A stretch of DNA of 64,000 nt from Plumapathes pennacea (GCA_964036295.1 OZ038466.1:7156001-7220000); one strand, 5' to 3'; shown: positions 34,000 through 49,960, counted from the first letter of the stretch. The notes: a model not told the origin generated them from the sequence alone. Translations and numbers: made by a program.

Positions 34000-36900
34000 G
34001 AAGATGCATACATGTAAGCAAGACGCATACGTGTAAGGAAGATACATACATATAAAGAGAGTGCATACATATATGGAAGATACATACATGTAAGGAACAT
34101 GCATACATGTAAGAAAGATGGACATATGTAAGGAGGGTGTATACATCTAAAGAGAATGCATGCATGTAATGAAGACGCATACGTGTAATGAGGGTGCATA
34201 AATGTAAGGAACATGCATGTATGTAAGGAAAATGCATACATGTAAGGAAGATGCATATTTGTAACGAAGATACACACATGTAAGCAGGGTGTATACATGT
34301 AAGGAAGATAGATACATGTAAGCAAGATGAATACATATAAGGAAGACGCATACATGTAAGGAAAATCCATAAATGTAATGAAGATCTATACATGTAAGGA
34401 AGATGCATACATGTAAGGAAGACGCATACAAGTAAAGAAGATGCATACATGTAACAAGGGTGCATACATGTAAGGAAGATGCACTAATGTAAGCAGGTTA
34501 AATACATGTAAAGAAGATGCATACATGTTAGGAAAATGCATACATGTAAGGAAGATGCATACAGATAAGGAAGACGCATACATATAAAGAAGATGCATAC
34601 ATGTAAGGAGGGTGCATACATGTAAGAAAGATGCATACATGTAAGGAAGATGCATAAAGGTAAGGAAGACGCATACATGTAAAGAAGATTCATACATGTA
34701 ACGAAAACTCATACATGTAAGGAAAATGCATACATGTAAGAAAGATGCATACATGTAAGGAAGATGACTACATGTAAGGCAGATGCATACATGTAAGGAA
34801 GATACACACATGTAAGTATGATGCATCCATGTGAGGGAGACACATACAAATCAGAAAGATGCATATATGTAAGGAGGGTGCATACATGTAAGGAAGATGC
34901 CTACATGTAAGGAAGACGAATAAATGTAAGGAAGATGCATATATGTAAGAAGGCTGCATACATGTAAGCAAGATGCATACATGTAAGCAAGACGCATACG
35001 TGTAAGGAAGATACATACATATAAAGAGAGTGCATACATATATGGAAGATGCATACATGTAAGGAACATACATACATGTAAGAAAGATGGACACATGTAA
35101 GGAGGGTGTATAAATCTAAAGAAGATGCATGCATGTAATGAAGACGCATACGTGTAATGAGGGTGCATAAATGTAAGGAACATCCATGTATGTAAGGAAA
35201 ATGCATACATGTAAGGAAGATGCATATTTGTAACGAAGATACACACATGTAAGCAGGGTGCATACATGTAAGGAAGATAGATACATGTAAGCAAGATGAA
35301 TACATATAAGGAAGACGCATACATGTAAGGAAAATCCATAAATGTAATGAAGATCTATACATGTAAGGAAGATGCATATATGTAAGGAAGACGCATACAA
35401 GTAAAGAAGATGCATACATGTAACAAGGGTGCATACATGTAAGGAAGATGCACTAATGTAAGCAAGTTAAATACATGTAAAGAAGATGCATACATGTTAG
35501 GAAAATGCATACATGTAAGGAAGATGCATACAGATAAGGAAGACGCATACATATAAAGAAGATGCATACATGTAAGGAGGGTGCATACATGTAAGAAAGA
35601 TGCATACATGTAAGGAAGATGCATAAAGGTAAGGAAGACGCATACATGTAAAGAAGATTCATACATGTAACGAAAATTCATACATGTAAGGAAAATGCAT
35701 ACATGTAAGAAAGATGCATACATGTAAGGAAGATGACTACATGTAAGGCAGATGCATACATGTAAGGAAGATACACACATGTAAGTATGATGCATCCATG
35801 TGAGGGAGACACATACAAATCAGAAAGATGCATATATGTAAGGAGGGTGCATACATGTAAGGAAGATGCCTACATGTAAAAAAGACGAATAAATGTAAGG
35901 AAGATGCATATATGTAAGAAGGCTGCATACATGTAAGCAAGATGCATACATGTAAGCAAGACGCATACGTGTAAGGAAGATACATACATATAAAGAGAGT
36001 GCATACATATATGGAAGATGCATACATGTAAGGAACATACATACATGTAAGAAAGATGGACACATGTAAGGAGGGTGTATAAATCTAAAGAAGATGCATG
36101 CATGTAATGAAGACGCATACGTGTAATGAGGGTGCATAAATGTAAGGAACATCCATGTATGTAAGGAAAATGCATACATGTAAGGAAGATGCATATTTGT
36201 AACGAAGATACACACATGTAAGCAGGGTGCATACATGTAAGGAAGATAGATACATGTAAGCAAGATGAATACATATAAGGAAGACGCATACATGTAAGGA
36301 AAATCCATAAATGTAATGAAGATCTATACATGTAAGGAAGATGCATATATGTAAGGAAGACGCATACAAGTAAAGAAGATGCATACATGTAACAAGGGTG
36401 CATACATGTAAGGAAGATGCACTAATGTAAGCAGGTTAAATACATGTAAAGAAGATGCATACATGTTAGGAAAATGCATACATGTAAGGAAGATGCATAC
36501 AGATAAGGAAGACGCATACATATAAAGAAGATGCATACATGTAAGGAGGGTGCATACATGTAAGAAAGATGCATACATGTAAGGAAGATGCATAAAGGTA
36601 AGGAAGACGCATACATGTAAAGAAGATTCATACATGTAACGAAAATTCATACATGTAAGGAAAATGCATACATGTAAGAAAGATGCATACATGAAAGGAA
36701 GATGACTACATGTAAGGCAGATGCATACATGTAAGGAAGATACACACATGTAAGTATGATGCATCCATGTGAGGGAGACACATACAAATCAGAAAGATGC
36801 ATATATGTAAGGAGGGTGCATACATGTAAGGAAGATGCCTACATGTAAGGAAGACGAATAAATGTAAGGAAGATGCATATATGTAAGAAGGCTGCATACA

Positions 36901-37115
36901 TGTAAGCAAGACGCATACGTGTAAGGAAGATACATACATATAAAGAGAGTGCATACATATATGGAAGATGCATACATGTAAGGAACATACATACATGTAA
37001 GAAAGATGGACACATGTAAGGAGGGTGTATAAATCTAAAGAAGATGCATGCATGTAATGAAGACGCATACGTGTAATGAGGGTGCAAAAATGTAACGAAC
37101 ATCCATGTATGTAAG
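34000..37115. repeat. 969-bp higher-order repeat within block 1
   Basis: Groups of 51 units recur with the same ordered variants at a 969-bp period (51 x 19), for example landmarks at 34386, 35355 and 36324. The next interval is 950 bp, exactly one unit shorter. The unit lost near 36905 is a GATGCATACATGTAAGCAA copy that follows the GGCTGCATAC landmark in the earlier copies. Copies are almost identical. Confidence 0.9.
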
Positions 37116-40100
37116 GAAAATGCATACATGTAACGAAGATGCATATATGTAACAAAGATACACACATGTAAGCAGGGTGCATACATGTAAGGAAGATAGA
37201 TACATGTAAGCAAGATGAATACATATAAGGAAGACGCATACATGTAAGGAAAATCCATACATGTAATGAAGATCTATACATGTAAGGAAGATGCAAATAT
37301 GTAAGGAAGACGCATACATGTAAAGAAGATGCATACATGTAACAAGGGTGCATACATGTAAGGAAAATGCACTAATGTAAGCAGGTTAAATACCTGTAAG
37401 GAAGATGCATACATGTTAGGAAAATGCATACATGTAAGAAAGATGCATACAGATAAGGAAGACGCATACATATAAAGAAGATGCATACATGTAAGGGGGG
37501 TGCATACATGTAAGAAAGATGCATACATGTAAGGAAGATGCATAAAAGTAAGGAAGACGTATACATGGAAGGAAGATTCAAACATGTAACGAAACTTCAT
37601 ACATGTAAGGAAGATGCATACATGTAAGAAAGATGCATACATGTGAGGAAGATGACTACATGTAAGGCAGATGCATACATGTAAAGAAGATGCACACATG
37701 TAAGTATGATGCATCCATGTAAGGGAGACACATACATATCAGAAAGATGCATATATGTAAGGAGGGTGCATACATGTAAGGAAGATGCATACACGTAAGG
37801 AAGATCCATACATCTAGGGAAAATGCATACATGTAAGGAAGATGCAATAATATAAGTAAGGTGAATACATGTAAGAAAAATGCATACATGTTAGGAAAAT
37901 GCATACATGTAAGGAAGATGCACACATGTAAAAAAGAAGAAAACTTGTAAGGAGGGTGCATAAATATAAGGAAGATGCATAGATCTAACGAAGATGCATA
38001 CATGTAAGGAAGATGCAAACCTGTAAGGAACATGCATACACGTAAGGAAGATGCATATATGTAAGGAAGATGCATACCTGTAAGGAAGATGCATACATGT
38101 AAAAAAGATGCATACATGTAAGGAAGATGCATACATGTAAGGAATATCTATACATGTAAGGAAGACGCATACAAGTAAAGAAGATGCATACATGTAAGGA
38201 GGGTTCATACATGTAAGGAAGATGCATACATGTAAGAAAAATGGATACATGTAAAGAGGGTGCATACATGTAAGGAAAATGCATACATGTAAGGAAAATC
38301 CATACATGTAAGGAAAATGCATACATGTAAGGAAGATGCAATAATATAAGTAAGGTAAAAACATGTAAAGAAAATGCAAACATGTTAGGAAAATGCATAA
38401 ATGTAAAGAAGATGCACACATGTAAGGAAGAAGCACACTTGTAAGGAGGGTGCATAAATATAAGGAAGATGCATATATCTAACGAACATGCATACATGTA
38501 AGGAAGATGCATACCTGTAAGGAACATGCATACATGTAAAGAAGATGCATACACGTAAGGAAGATGCATACCTGTAAGGAAGATGCATACATGTAAGGAA
38601 GATGCATACATGTAAGGAAGATGCATACATGCAAGGAAAGTACATACATGTAAGGAAGATGCATACAAGTAAGAAAGATGCACACATGTAAGGAAGATGC
38701 ACACATGTCAGGAAGATGTATACATGTAAAGAAGATGCATACATCTAAGGAAGATGCATACATGTAAGAAAGACGCATACATGTAAGAAGATGCATACAT
38801 GTAAAGAGATGCATACATGTAAGGAGGGTGCATAAATGTAGGGAAGATGCATACATGTAAGGAAGATCCATTTGTGTAAGGAACATGCATAGATGTAAGG
38901 AAGATGCATACATGTAAAGAACATGCATATATGTAAGGAAAATGCACACATGTAAAGAAGATGCATACATGTAAGAAAGATGCATACATGTAAGGAAGAT
39001 GCATACATGTAAGGAAGATGCACATAAAAAAAAAAGATACATATATGTAAGGAAGACACATACATGTAAGAAAGATGCATATATGTAAGAAGGGTGCATA
39101 CATGTAAGGAAGGTGCATACATGTAAGGAAGATGCATACATGGAAGGAAGATCCATACGTGTAAGGAACATGCATATATGTAAGGAAAATGCATACATCT
39201 AAGGAAAATACATACATGTAAAGAAGATGCATACATGTAAGGAAGATGCATACATGTAAGGAAGATGCATACATGTAAGGAGGGTGCATACATGTAAGGA
39301 AGATGCATACATGTAAGGAAGATCCATACATGTAGGGAAAATGCATACATGTAAAGAAGATGCATTAATATAAGTAAGGTGAATACATGTAAAGAAAATG
39401 CATACATGTTAGGAAAATGCATACATGTTAGGAAGATGCACACAAGTAAGGAAGAAACACACTTGTATAGAGGGTGCATAAATATAAGGAAGATACATAT
39501 ATCTAACGAAAATGCATACATGTAAAGAAGATGCATACCTGTAAGGAACATGCATACATGTAAAGAAGATGCATTCATGTAAGGAAGATGCATACATCTA
39601 GGGAAGATGCATACATGTAAGAAAGACGCATACATGTAAGAAGATGCAAACATGTAAGGAGATGCATACATGTAAAAAGGGTGCATAAAAGTACGGAAAA
39701 TGCATTCATGTAAGGAAAATCCATATGTGTAAGGAACATGCAAACATGTAAGGAACATGCATACATGTAAGAAACATCCATATATGTAAAAAAAATGCAT
39801 ATATGTAAGGAAGATGCATACATGTAAGAAAGATGCATACATGTAAGGAAGATGCATACATGTAAGGAAGATGCACATATATAGAAAAGATGCATATATG
39901 TAAGGAAGACACATACATGTAAGAAAAATGCATATATGAAAGGAAGGTACATACATGTAAAAAAGGTGCATACATGTAAGGAAAATGCATACATGGAAAG
40001 AAAATCCATACGTGTAAGGAAGACGCATACATGTAAGGAACATGCACACATGTAAGGAGGGTGCATACATGTAAGGAAAATGCATACATGTAAGGAAGAT

Positions 40101-43100
40101 GCACACCTGTAAGGAAGATGCATACATGTAAGGAAGATGCATACATGTAAGGAAGATGCATACATGTAAGGAAGATGCATACATGTAAGGAAGACACATA
40201 CATGTAAGAAGATGCATACATGTAAAGAGGGTGCATACATGTAAGGAAAATGCAAACAAGTAAGGAAAATCCATACGTGTAAGGAATATGCATACAAGTA
40301 AGGAACATGCATAAATGTAAAGAAGATGCATAAATGTACGGAAGATGCATACATCTAAAGAAGACGCATACATGTAAGGAAGATGCATACATGTAAAGAA
40401 GATGCATACATGTAAAGAAAACGTGTAGAAGTAAAAAAGATGCATACATGTAAGGAGGGTGCATACATGTAAGGAAAATGCATACAAGTAAAAAAGATGC
40501 ATACATGTAAGGAAGATGGATACATGTAAGGAAAAGGCATACATGTAAAGAAGATGCATACATGTAAGAAAAGTGCATACATGTAGGGAAGATGCATACA
40601 TGTAAGGAAGGTGCATACATGTAAAGAAGATGCATACATGTAAAAAAGATGCATACATGTAAGGAAGATGCATAAAAGTAAGGAAGATGCATACATGTAA
40701 AGAAGATGCATACATGTAAGAAAGGTGCATACATGTAAGGAAGATGCATACATGTAAGAAAGATGCATATATGTAAAAAGGGTACATACATGTAAAGAAG
40801 ATGCATACATGTAAAGAAGATGGATACATGTAAGGAAGATCCATACGTGTAACGAAGATGCATATATGGAAGGAAAATGCATACATCTAAGAAAAATACA
40901 TACATGTAAGGAAGATGCATACATGTAACGAAGATGCATATATGTAACAAAGATACACACATGTAAGCAGGGTGCATACATGTAAGGAAGATAGATACAT
41001 GTAAGCAAGATGAATACATATAAGGAAGACGCATACATGTAAGGAAAATCCATACATGTAATGAAGATCTATACATGTAAGGAAGATGCAAATATGTAAG
41101 GAAGACGCATACATGTAAAGAAGATGCATACATGTAACAAAGGTGCATACATGTAAGGAAAATGCACTAATGTAAGCAGGTTAAATACCTGTAAGGAAGA
41201 TGCATACATGTTAGGAAAATGCATACATGTAAGAAAGATGCATACAGATAAGGAAGACGCATACATATAAAGAAGATGCATACATGTAAGGGGGGTGCAT
41301 ACATGTAAGAAAGATGCATACATGTAAGGAAGATGCATAAAAGTAAGGAAGACGTATACATGGAAGGAAGATTCAAACATGTAACGAAACTTCATACATG
41401 TAAGGAAGATGCATACATGTAAGAAAGATGCATACATGTGAGGAAGATGACTACATGTAAGGCAGATGCATACATGTAAAGAAGATGCACACATGTAAGT
41501 ATGATGCATCCATGTAAGGGAGACACATACATATCAGAAAGATGCATATATGTAAGGAGGGTGCATACATGTAAGGAAGATGCATACACGTAAGGAAGAT
41601 CCATACATCTAGGGAAAATGCATACATGTAAGGAAGATGCAATAATATAAGTAAGGTGAATACATGTAAGAAAAATGCATACATGTTAGGAAAATGCATA
41701 CATGTAAGGAAGATGCACACATGTAAAAAAGAAGAAAACTTGTAAGGAGGGTGCATAAATATAAGGAAGATGCATAGATCTAACGAAGATGCATACATGT
41801 AAGGAAGATGCAAACCTGTAAGGAACATGCATACACGTAAGGAAGATGCATATATGTAAGGAAGATGCATACCTGTAAGGAAGATGCATACATGTAAAAA
41901 AGATGCATACATGTAAGGAAGATGCATACATGTAAGGAATATCTATACATGTAAGGAAGACGCATACAAGTAAAGAAGATGCATGCATGTAAGGAGGGTT
42001 CATACATGTAAGGAAGATGCATACATGTAAGAAAAATGGATACATGTAAAGAGGGTGCATACATGTAAGGAAAATGCATACATGTAAGGAAAATCCATAC
42101 ATGTAAGGAAAATGCATACATGTAAGGAAGATGCAATAATATAAGTAAGGTAAAAACATGTAAAGAAAATGCAAACATGTTAGGAAAATGCATAAATGTA
42201 AAGAAGATGCACACATGTAAGGAAGAAGCACACTTGTAAGGAGGGTGCATAAATATAAGGAAGATGCATATATCTAACGAACATGCATACATGTAAGGAA
42301 GATGCATACCTGTAAGGAACATGCATACATGTAAAGAAGATGCATACACGTAAGGAAGATGCATACCTGTAAGGAAGATGCATACATGTAAGGAAGATGC
42401 ATACATGTAAGGAAGATGCATACATGCAAGGAAAGTACATACATGTAAGGAAGATGCATACAAGTAAGAAAGATGCACACATGTAAGGAAGATGCACACA
42501 TGTCAGGAAGATGTATACATGTAAAGAAGATGCATACATCTAAGGAAGATGCATACATGTAAGAAAGACGCATACATGTAAGAAGATGCATACATGTAAA
42601 GAGATGCATACATGTAAGGAGGGTGCATAAATGTAGGGAAGATGCATACATGTAAGGAAGATCCATTTGTGTAAGGAACATGCATAGATGTAAGGAAGAT
42701 GCATACATGTAAAGAACATGCATATATGTAAGGAAAATGCACACATGTAAAGAAGATGCATACATGTAAGAAAGATGCATACATGTAAGGAAGATGCATA
42801 CATGTAAGGAAAATGCACATAAAAAAAAAGATACATATATGTAAGGAAGACACATACATGTAAGAAAGATGCATATATGTAAGAAGGGTGCATACATGTA
42901 AGGAAGGTGCATACATGTAAGGAAGATGCATACATGGAAGGAAGATCCATACGTGTAAGGAACATGCATATATGTAAGGAAAATGCATACATCTAAGGAA
43001 AATACATACATGTAAAGAAGATGCATACATGTAAGGAAGATGCATACATGTAAGGAAGATGCATACATGTAAGGAGGGTGCATACATGTAAGGAAGATGC

Positions 43101-44704
43101 ATACATGTAAGGAAGATCCATACATGTAGGGAAAATGCATACATGTAAAGAAGATGCATTAATATAAGTAAGGTGAATACATGTAAAGAAAATGCATACA
43201 TGTTAGGAAAATGCATACATGTTAGGAAGATGCACACAAGTAAGGAAGAAACACACTTGTATAGAGGGTGCATAAATATAAGGAAGATACATATATCTAA
43301 CGAAAATGCATACATGTAAAGAAGATGCATACCTGTAAGGAACATGCATACATGTAAAGAAGATGCATTCATGTAAGGAAGATGCATACATCTAGGGAAG
43401 ATGCATACATGTAAGAAAGACGCATACATGTAAGAAGATGCAAACATGTAAGGAGATGCATACATGTAAAAAGGGTGCATAAAAGTACGGAAAATGCATT
43501 CATGTAAGGAAAATCCATATGTGTAAGGAACATGCAAACATGTAAGGAACATGCATACATGTAAGAAACATCCATATATGTAAAAAAAATGCATATATGT
43601 AAGGAAGATGCATACATGTAAGAAAGATGCATACATGTAAGGAAGATGCATACATGTAAGGAAGATGCACAAATATAGAAAAGATGCATATATGTAAGGA
43701 AGACACATACATGTAAGAAAAATGCATATATGAAAGGAAGGTACATACATGTAAAAAAGGTGCATACATGTAAGGAAGATGCATACATGGAAAGAAAATC
43801 CATACGTGTAAGAAAGACGCATACATGTAAGGAACATGCACACATGTAAGGAGGGTGCATACATGTAAGGAAAATGCATACATGTAAGGAAGATGCACAC
43901 CTGTAAGGAAGATGCATACATGTAAGGAAGATGCATACATGTAAGGAAGATGCATACATGTAAGGAAGATGCATACATGTAAGGAAGACACATACATGTA
44001 AGAAGATGCATACATGTAAAGAGGGTGCATACATGTAAGGAAAATGCAAACAAGTAAGGAAAATCCATACGTGTAAGGAATATGCATACAAGTAAGGAAC
44101 ATGCATAAATGTAAAGAAGATGCATAAATGTACGGAAGATGCATACATCTAAAGAAGACGCATACATGTAAGGAAGATGCATACATGTAAAGAAGATGCA
44201 TACATGTAAAGAAAACGTGTAGAAGTAAAAAAGATGAATACATGTAAGGAGGGTGCATACATGTAAGGAAAATGCATACAAGTAAAAAAGATGCATACAT
44301 GTAAGGAAGATGGATACATGTAAGGAAAAGGCATACATGTAAAGAAGATGCATACATGTAAGAAAAGTGCATACATGTAGGGAAGATGCATACATGTAAG
44401 GAAGGTGCATACATGTAAAGAAGATGCATACATGTAAAAAAGATGCATACATGTAAGGAAGATGCATAAAAGTAAGGAAGATGCATACATGTAAAGAAGA
44501 TGCATACATGTAAGAAAGGTGCATACATGTAAGGAAGATGCATACATGTAAGAAAGATGCATATATGTAAAAAGGGTACATACATGTAAAGAAGATGCAT
44601 ACATGTAAGGAAGATGGATACATGTAAGGAAGATCCATACGTGTAACGAAGATGCATATATGTAAGGAAAATGCATACATCTAAGAAAAATACATACATG
44701 TAAG
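37115..44704. repeat. 3795-bp tandem duplication within block 1
   Basis: 37115-40909 and 40910-44704 are near-identical. Landmarks repeat at +3795, then at +3794 after an A10 run (39026-39035) that is A9 in the second copy. Seen differences include GTAACAAGGG versus GTAACAAAGG (37349/41144) and GATGCATACATG versus GATGCATGCATG (about 38185/41980). The period is not a multiple of 19 because the segment contains irregular units. Confidence 0.92.
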
Positions 44705-47700
44705 GAAGATGCATACATGTAAGGAAGATGCATACATATAAGAAAGATCCATAGATGTAAGGAAGATGCATACATGTAAAAAAGCGGCATACATGTAAGG
44801 AAGATGCATACATGTAAAAGAGATGCAGGCATGTAAGGAGGGTGCAAACATGTAGGAAGATGCTTACAAGTAAGGAAGATGCACACATGTAAGGAAGATG
44901 CATACTTGTAAGGAAGATGCATACATGTAAAGAAGATGCATACATGTAAGGAAGATGCATACATGCAAGGAAGACGCATAATTGTAAGTAGATGCATACA
45001 TGTAAGGAGGGTGCATACATGTAAGGAAAATGCATACATTTAGCGAAGATCCATACGTGTAAGGAATATGCATACATGTAAGGAACATGCATAGATGTAA
45101 TGAACATGCATAGATGTAAGGAAGATGCATTCATTTAAGGAAGATGCATACATGTAGGGAAGATGCATACATGTAAAAAAAATACATACATGTAAAGAAG
45201 ACGTATACAAGTAAAGAAGATGCATACATGTAAGGAGGGTGCATACATGTAAGGAAGGTGAAAACATGTAAAAAAAATACATACATGGAAAAAAGATCCA
45301 TACGTGTAAGGAACATGCATACATGTAAGGAACATGCATAGATGTAAGGAGGGTGCATACATGTAAGGAAGATGCATACATGTAAAGAAGTTGCATACAC
45401 CTAAAGAAGACGTATACAAGTAAAGAAGATGTATACATGTAAAGAGGGTGCATACATGTAAAGAAAATGCATACATGTAAGAAAGATGCATACATGTAAG
45501 GAAGATGGATACATGTAAGGAAGAGGCATACATGTAAAGAAGATGCATACTTGTAAGGAAGATGCATAAATGTAAGTAAGATGCATACATGTAAGGAAGA
45601 TGCATACTTGTAAGAAAGATGCATACAGGTAAGGAAGATACACATACGTAAGGAAGATGCATACATGTAAGGAGGACACATACATGTAAGAAAGATGCTT
45701 ATAGGTAAGGAGGGTCCATACATGTAAGAAAGATGCATACTTGTAGGAAAGATGGATACATGTAAGGAAAATCCATACGTGTAAGGAAGATGCATATATG
45801 TAAGGAAAATGCATACATCTAAGGAAAATACAAACATGTAAGGAAGATGCATACATGTAAGGAAGATGCATACACTTAAGGAAGAAGCACACTAGTAAGG
45901 AGGGTGCATAAATATACGGAAGATGCATATATCTAACGAAGATGCATAAATGTAAGGAAGATGCATACCTGTAAGGAACATGCATACATGTAAGGAAAAT
46001 GCATACATGTAAGGAAGATGCATACCTGTAAGGAAGATGCATACCTGTAAAAAAAATGCATACAAATAAGGAAGATGCATACATGTAAGGAAAATGCATA
46101 CATGAAAGAAGGGTGCACACATGTAAGGAAGATGCATACATGTAAGGAAAAATCACATATGTAAGGAAGATGCACAAATGTCAGGAAGATACATACATCT
46201 AAGGAAGATGCATACATCTAAGGGAGATGCATACATGTAAGAAAGACGCATACATGTAAAAAGATGCATACATGTAAGGAGATACATTCATGAAAGGAGG
46301 GTGCATAATTGTAGGGAAGATGCATACATGTAAGGAAGATCCATATTTGTAAGGAACATGCAAACATGTAAGGAACATGCATAGATGTGAGGAAGATGCA
46401 TACATGTAAGGAACATGCATATATGTTAGGAAAATGCATATATCTAAGGAAGATGCATACATGTAAAGAAAATGCATACATGTAAAGAAGATGCATATAT
46501 GTAAGGAAGATGCACATATATAAAGAAGATGCATAGATGTAAGGAAGACACATACATGTAAAAAAATGCATATACGTAAGGAAGGTGCATACAAGTATAG
46601 AAGGTGCATACATGTAAGGAAGATGCATACATGGAAAGAAGATCCATACGTGTAAGGAAGATGTATACATGTAAGGAACATGCATCGATGTAAAAAGTGT
46701 GCATACATGTGAGGAAGATGCATACATGTAAAGAAGATGCACACATATAAGGAAAATGCATACATGTAAGGAAGATGCATACATGTAAGAAAAATACATA
46801 CATGTAAGGAAAATGCATACATGTAAGGAAGATGCATACATGTAAGAAAGAGGCATATATGTAAGGAAGATGAATACATGTAAAGAAGAGGCATACAGGT
46901 AAAGAAGATGCATGCTTGTAAGAAGGGTGCATACATGTAAGGAAGATGCATACATGTAAGGAAGATGCACACATGTAAGGAAGATGCATACATGTAAGGA
47001 AGATGCATACATGTAAGGAAGATGCATACAGGTAAGGAAGATGCACATACGTAAGGAAAATGCATACATGTAAGGAGGACACATACATGTAAGAAAGATG
47101 CATATTTGTAAGGAGGGTTCATACATGTAAGGAAGATCCATACATGTAAGGAAGATGGATACATGTAAGGAAGATCCATGAGTGTTAAGAAGATGCATAT
47201 ATGTAAGGAAAATGGATACTTCTAAGGAAAATACATTTATGTAAGGAAGATGCATACGTGTAAAGAAGATGCATACATGTAAAGAAGATACATACATGTA
47301 AGGAAGACGCATACATGTAAGGAAGATGCATACATGTAAGGAAGATGTATACATGTAAGGAAGATGCAAACATGTAAGAAAGATCCATACGTGTAAAAAA
47401 GATCCATACATGTAAGGAACATCAAGACATGTAAGGAAGATGCATACATGTAAGGAAGATGCATACATCTAAGGAATATGCATACATGTAAGGAAGATGC
47501 ACTAATGTTAGGAAGGTCCATATATGTAAGGAAGAGGCATACATGTAAAGAAGATGCATAGGTGTAAGGAAGATGCATACATGTAAAGAAGATGCACAGG
47601 TGTAAGGAAGAAGCATACATGTAACGAAGACACATACATGTAAGGAAGATGCATATATGTAACGAGGGTGCATACTTGTAAGGAAGATCTATATAAGTTA

Positions 47701-49384
47701 GGAAAATAAAAACATGCAAGGAAAATGCACACATGTAAGGAATATACAAACATGTAAGGAGAGTGCATACATGTAAGGAAGATGCACACATGTAAGGAAG
47801 ATGCACACATGTAAAGAAAATGCATACAAGTATGAAAGATGCATAAATGTAAAGAAGATACATACATGTAAGTAAAATGCATACAAGTAAGGAAAATGCA
47901 TACATGTAAGAAAAATGGATACATGTAAGGAAGATGCATACATGTACGGAAGATGCACATATGTAAGAAAGATGCATACATGTAAGGAAGACACATACAT
48001 GTAAGAAGGATGCATATATGTAAGGAGGGTGCATAGATGTAAGGAAAATGCATACATGTAAGGAAGATGGGTACATGTAAGAAAGATGCATACATGTACG
48101 GAAAATGCGTACATGTAAAAAAAATGCATACATGTAAGGAGGATGCATACATGTAAGGAAGATGCATATATGTAAGGAAGATGTATACATATAAGGAACA
48201 GGCATACATGTAAGGAAGATGCATACATGTAAGGAAGATGCCCACATGTAAGGAAGATGCATACATGTAAGGAAGATGCATACCTTTAAGGAAGATGCAT
48301 ACATCTAAGGAAGATACATACATGTAAGGAAGACGCATACATGTATTAAGATGCATACATGTAAGGAGGATGCATACATATAAAGAAGATGCAAACATGT
48401 AAGTAAGATCTATACGTGTAAGGAAGATGCATACATGTATGGAACATGAATAGATGTAAAGAAAATGCATACATGTAAAAAAGATGCAGACATGTAAGAA
48501 AGATGCATACATGTAAAAAAGATGTGTACATGTAAGGAAGATGCACTAATGTAAGGAGGGTGCATAAATGTAAGGAAGACGCATACATGTAAGGAAGATG
48601 CATAGGTGTAAAAAAAATGCACACATGTAAAGAAGATGCACACGTTTAAAGAAGATGCATATTTGTAAGGAAGACAGATACATGTAAGGAAGTTGCATAT
48701 ATGTAAGGAGGGTGTATACATGTAAGGAAAATGTATACATGTTAGGAAAATGCATACATGTAAGGAGGGTGCATACGTGTAAAGAAGATACACACATGTA
48801 AGGAAGATGCACACATGAAAGGAAGATGCATACATGTAAGGAAGATGCATACATGTAAGGAAGATCCACATGTGTAAGAAACATGCAAACATGTAAGGAA
48901 CATGCATAGATGTAAGGAACATGCATACATGTAAGGAACATGCATATATGTTAGGAAAATACATATATCTAAGGAAGATGCATACATGTAAGGAAGATAC
49001 ATACATGTAAGGAAGATGCATACATGTAAGAAAGATGCATATATATAAGGAAGATGCATAGATGTAAGGAAGACACATACATGTAAAAAAAATGCATATA
49101 CGAAAGGAAGGTGCATACAAGTAAAGAAGGTGCATACATGTAAGGAAGATGCATACATGGAAGGAAGATCCATACGTGTAAGGAAGATGTATACATGTAA
49201 GGAACATGCATCGATGTAAAGAGGGTGCATACATGTGAGGAAGATGCATACATGTAAAGAAGATGCACACATATAAGGAAGATGCATACATGTAAAAAAG
49301 ATGCATACATGTAAAAAAAATGCATACATGTAAGGAAAAGTCATACTTGTAAGGAAGACGCATACATGTAAGAAAACCCTTAAC

Positions 49385-49730
49385 AAAATGAACTATACTT
49401 TTAGTGTATGCAATATGTACATCAAGTATACTACGCTATGTATACTTTATGTATAGTGTTAGTATATCTGCAGTATATACACAAAGTATACATTCTATAT
49501 TATTGATGTATACTATTAGTAGTAGTCATTTGGAACCACTTGGTAGTATACATTTAGTATACCACATGGAAGGACATATACTAATAGTATACACATTTTG
49601 TACACGAAATATACCACAAGAAGTATACTTTTTGTATAGGACATACACAAAGTATAATTCTTGTAGAAGTGATGTTTTTCCAACTTTACACATATCAATA
49701 GTATACCTTTAGTATACATTTAGATTATGA
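49385..49730. repeat. GTATAC-rich dyad tract, left border of the spacer
   Basis: Directly after block 1 the sequence becomes rich in the palindrome GTATAC and close variants (AGTATAC, GTATAG, ATATAC), often in pairs 5-15 bp apart, for example AATAGTATACCTTTAGTATAC split across 49698-49720. There is no exact period. Confidence 0.8.
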
Positions 49731-49739
49731 AGCTTCCAA

Positions 49740-49960
49740 AGAAACTGAAAAATCTGGAATATGCCAGGAAAGCATGGAATAAGCCCATGTTTAAACCAGG
49801 AACCTAAAAACCTGGAATAAGTCCAGAAAACCTGGAATAAGCCCTAGAATTAGACCAGGAAAACGGGAATTTTAAGCCTGGAGAGTATAAGCCTGGAATA
49901 AGCCCAGAACATCACAAATAGAACGTAAAAACATTGAATAACTCCAGAAAGCCTTGAATG
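49740..49960. repeat. Degenerate minisatellite with CCTGGAATAAGCCC motif
   Basis: Irregular repeats about 20-25 bp long of the form CCTGGAATAAGCCCAGAA (for example near 49817, 49839 and 49893). Some units read CCAGGAACC, resembling the GGGAACC repeats in the foldback element at 32 kb. Confidence 0.7.

Larger units (their letters stand above)
33250..49375. repeat. 19-bp minisatellite, block 1 (about 850 units)
   Basis: Tandem units of consensus GATGCATACATGTAAGGAA, repeated with scattered substitutions for 16.1 kb. Most variants are transitions (for example CACACATG, CATATATG, CATACGTG, AAAGAAG). A few units are 1-2 bp shorter or longer, such as those at 38781-38815. The minus strand has no stop codon in any frame of the consensus, so ORFs of up to 725 codons with a 19-residue repeat appear there. 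Nothing suggests they are translated. The block is further organised in higher-order repeats. Confidence 0.98.
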
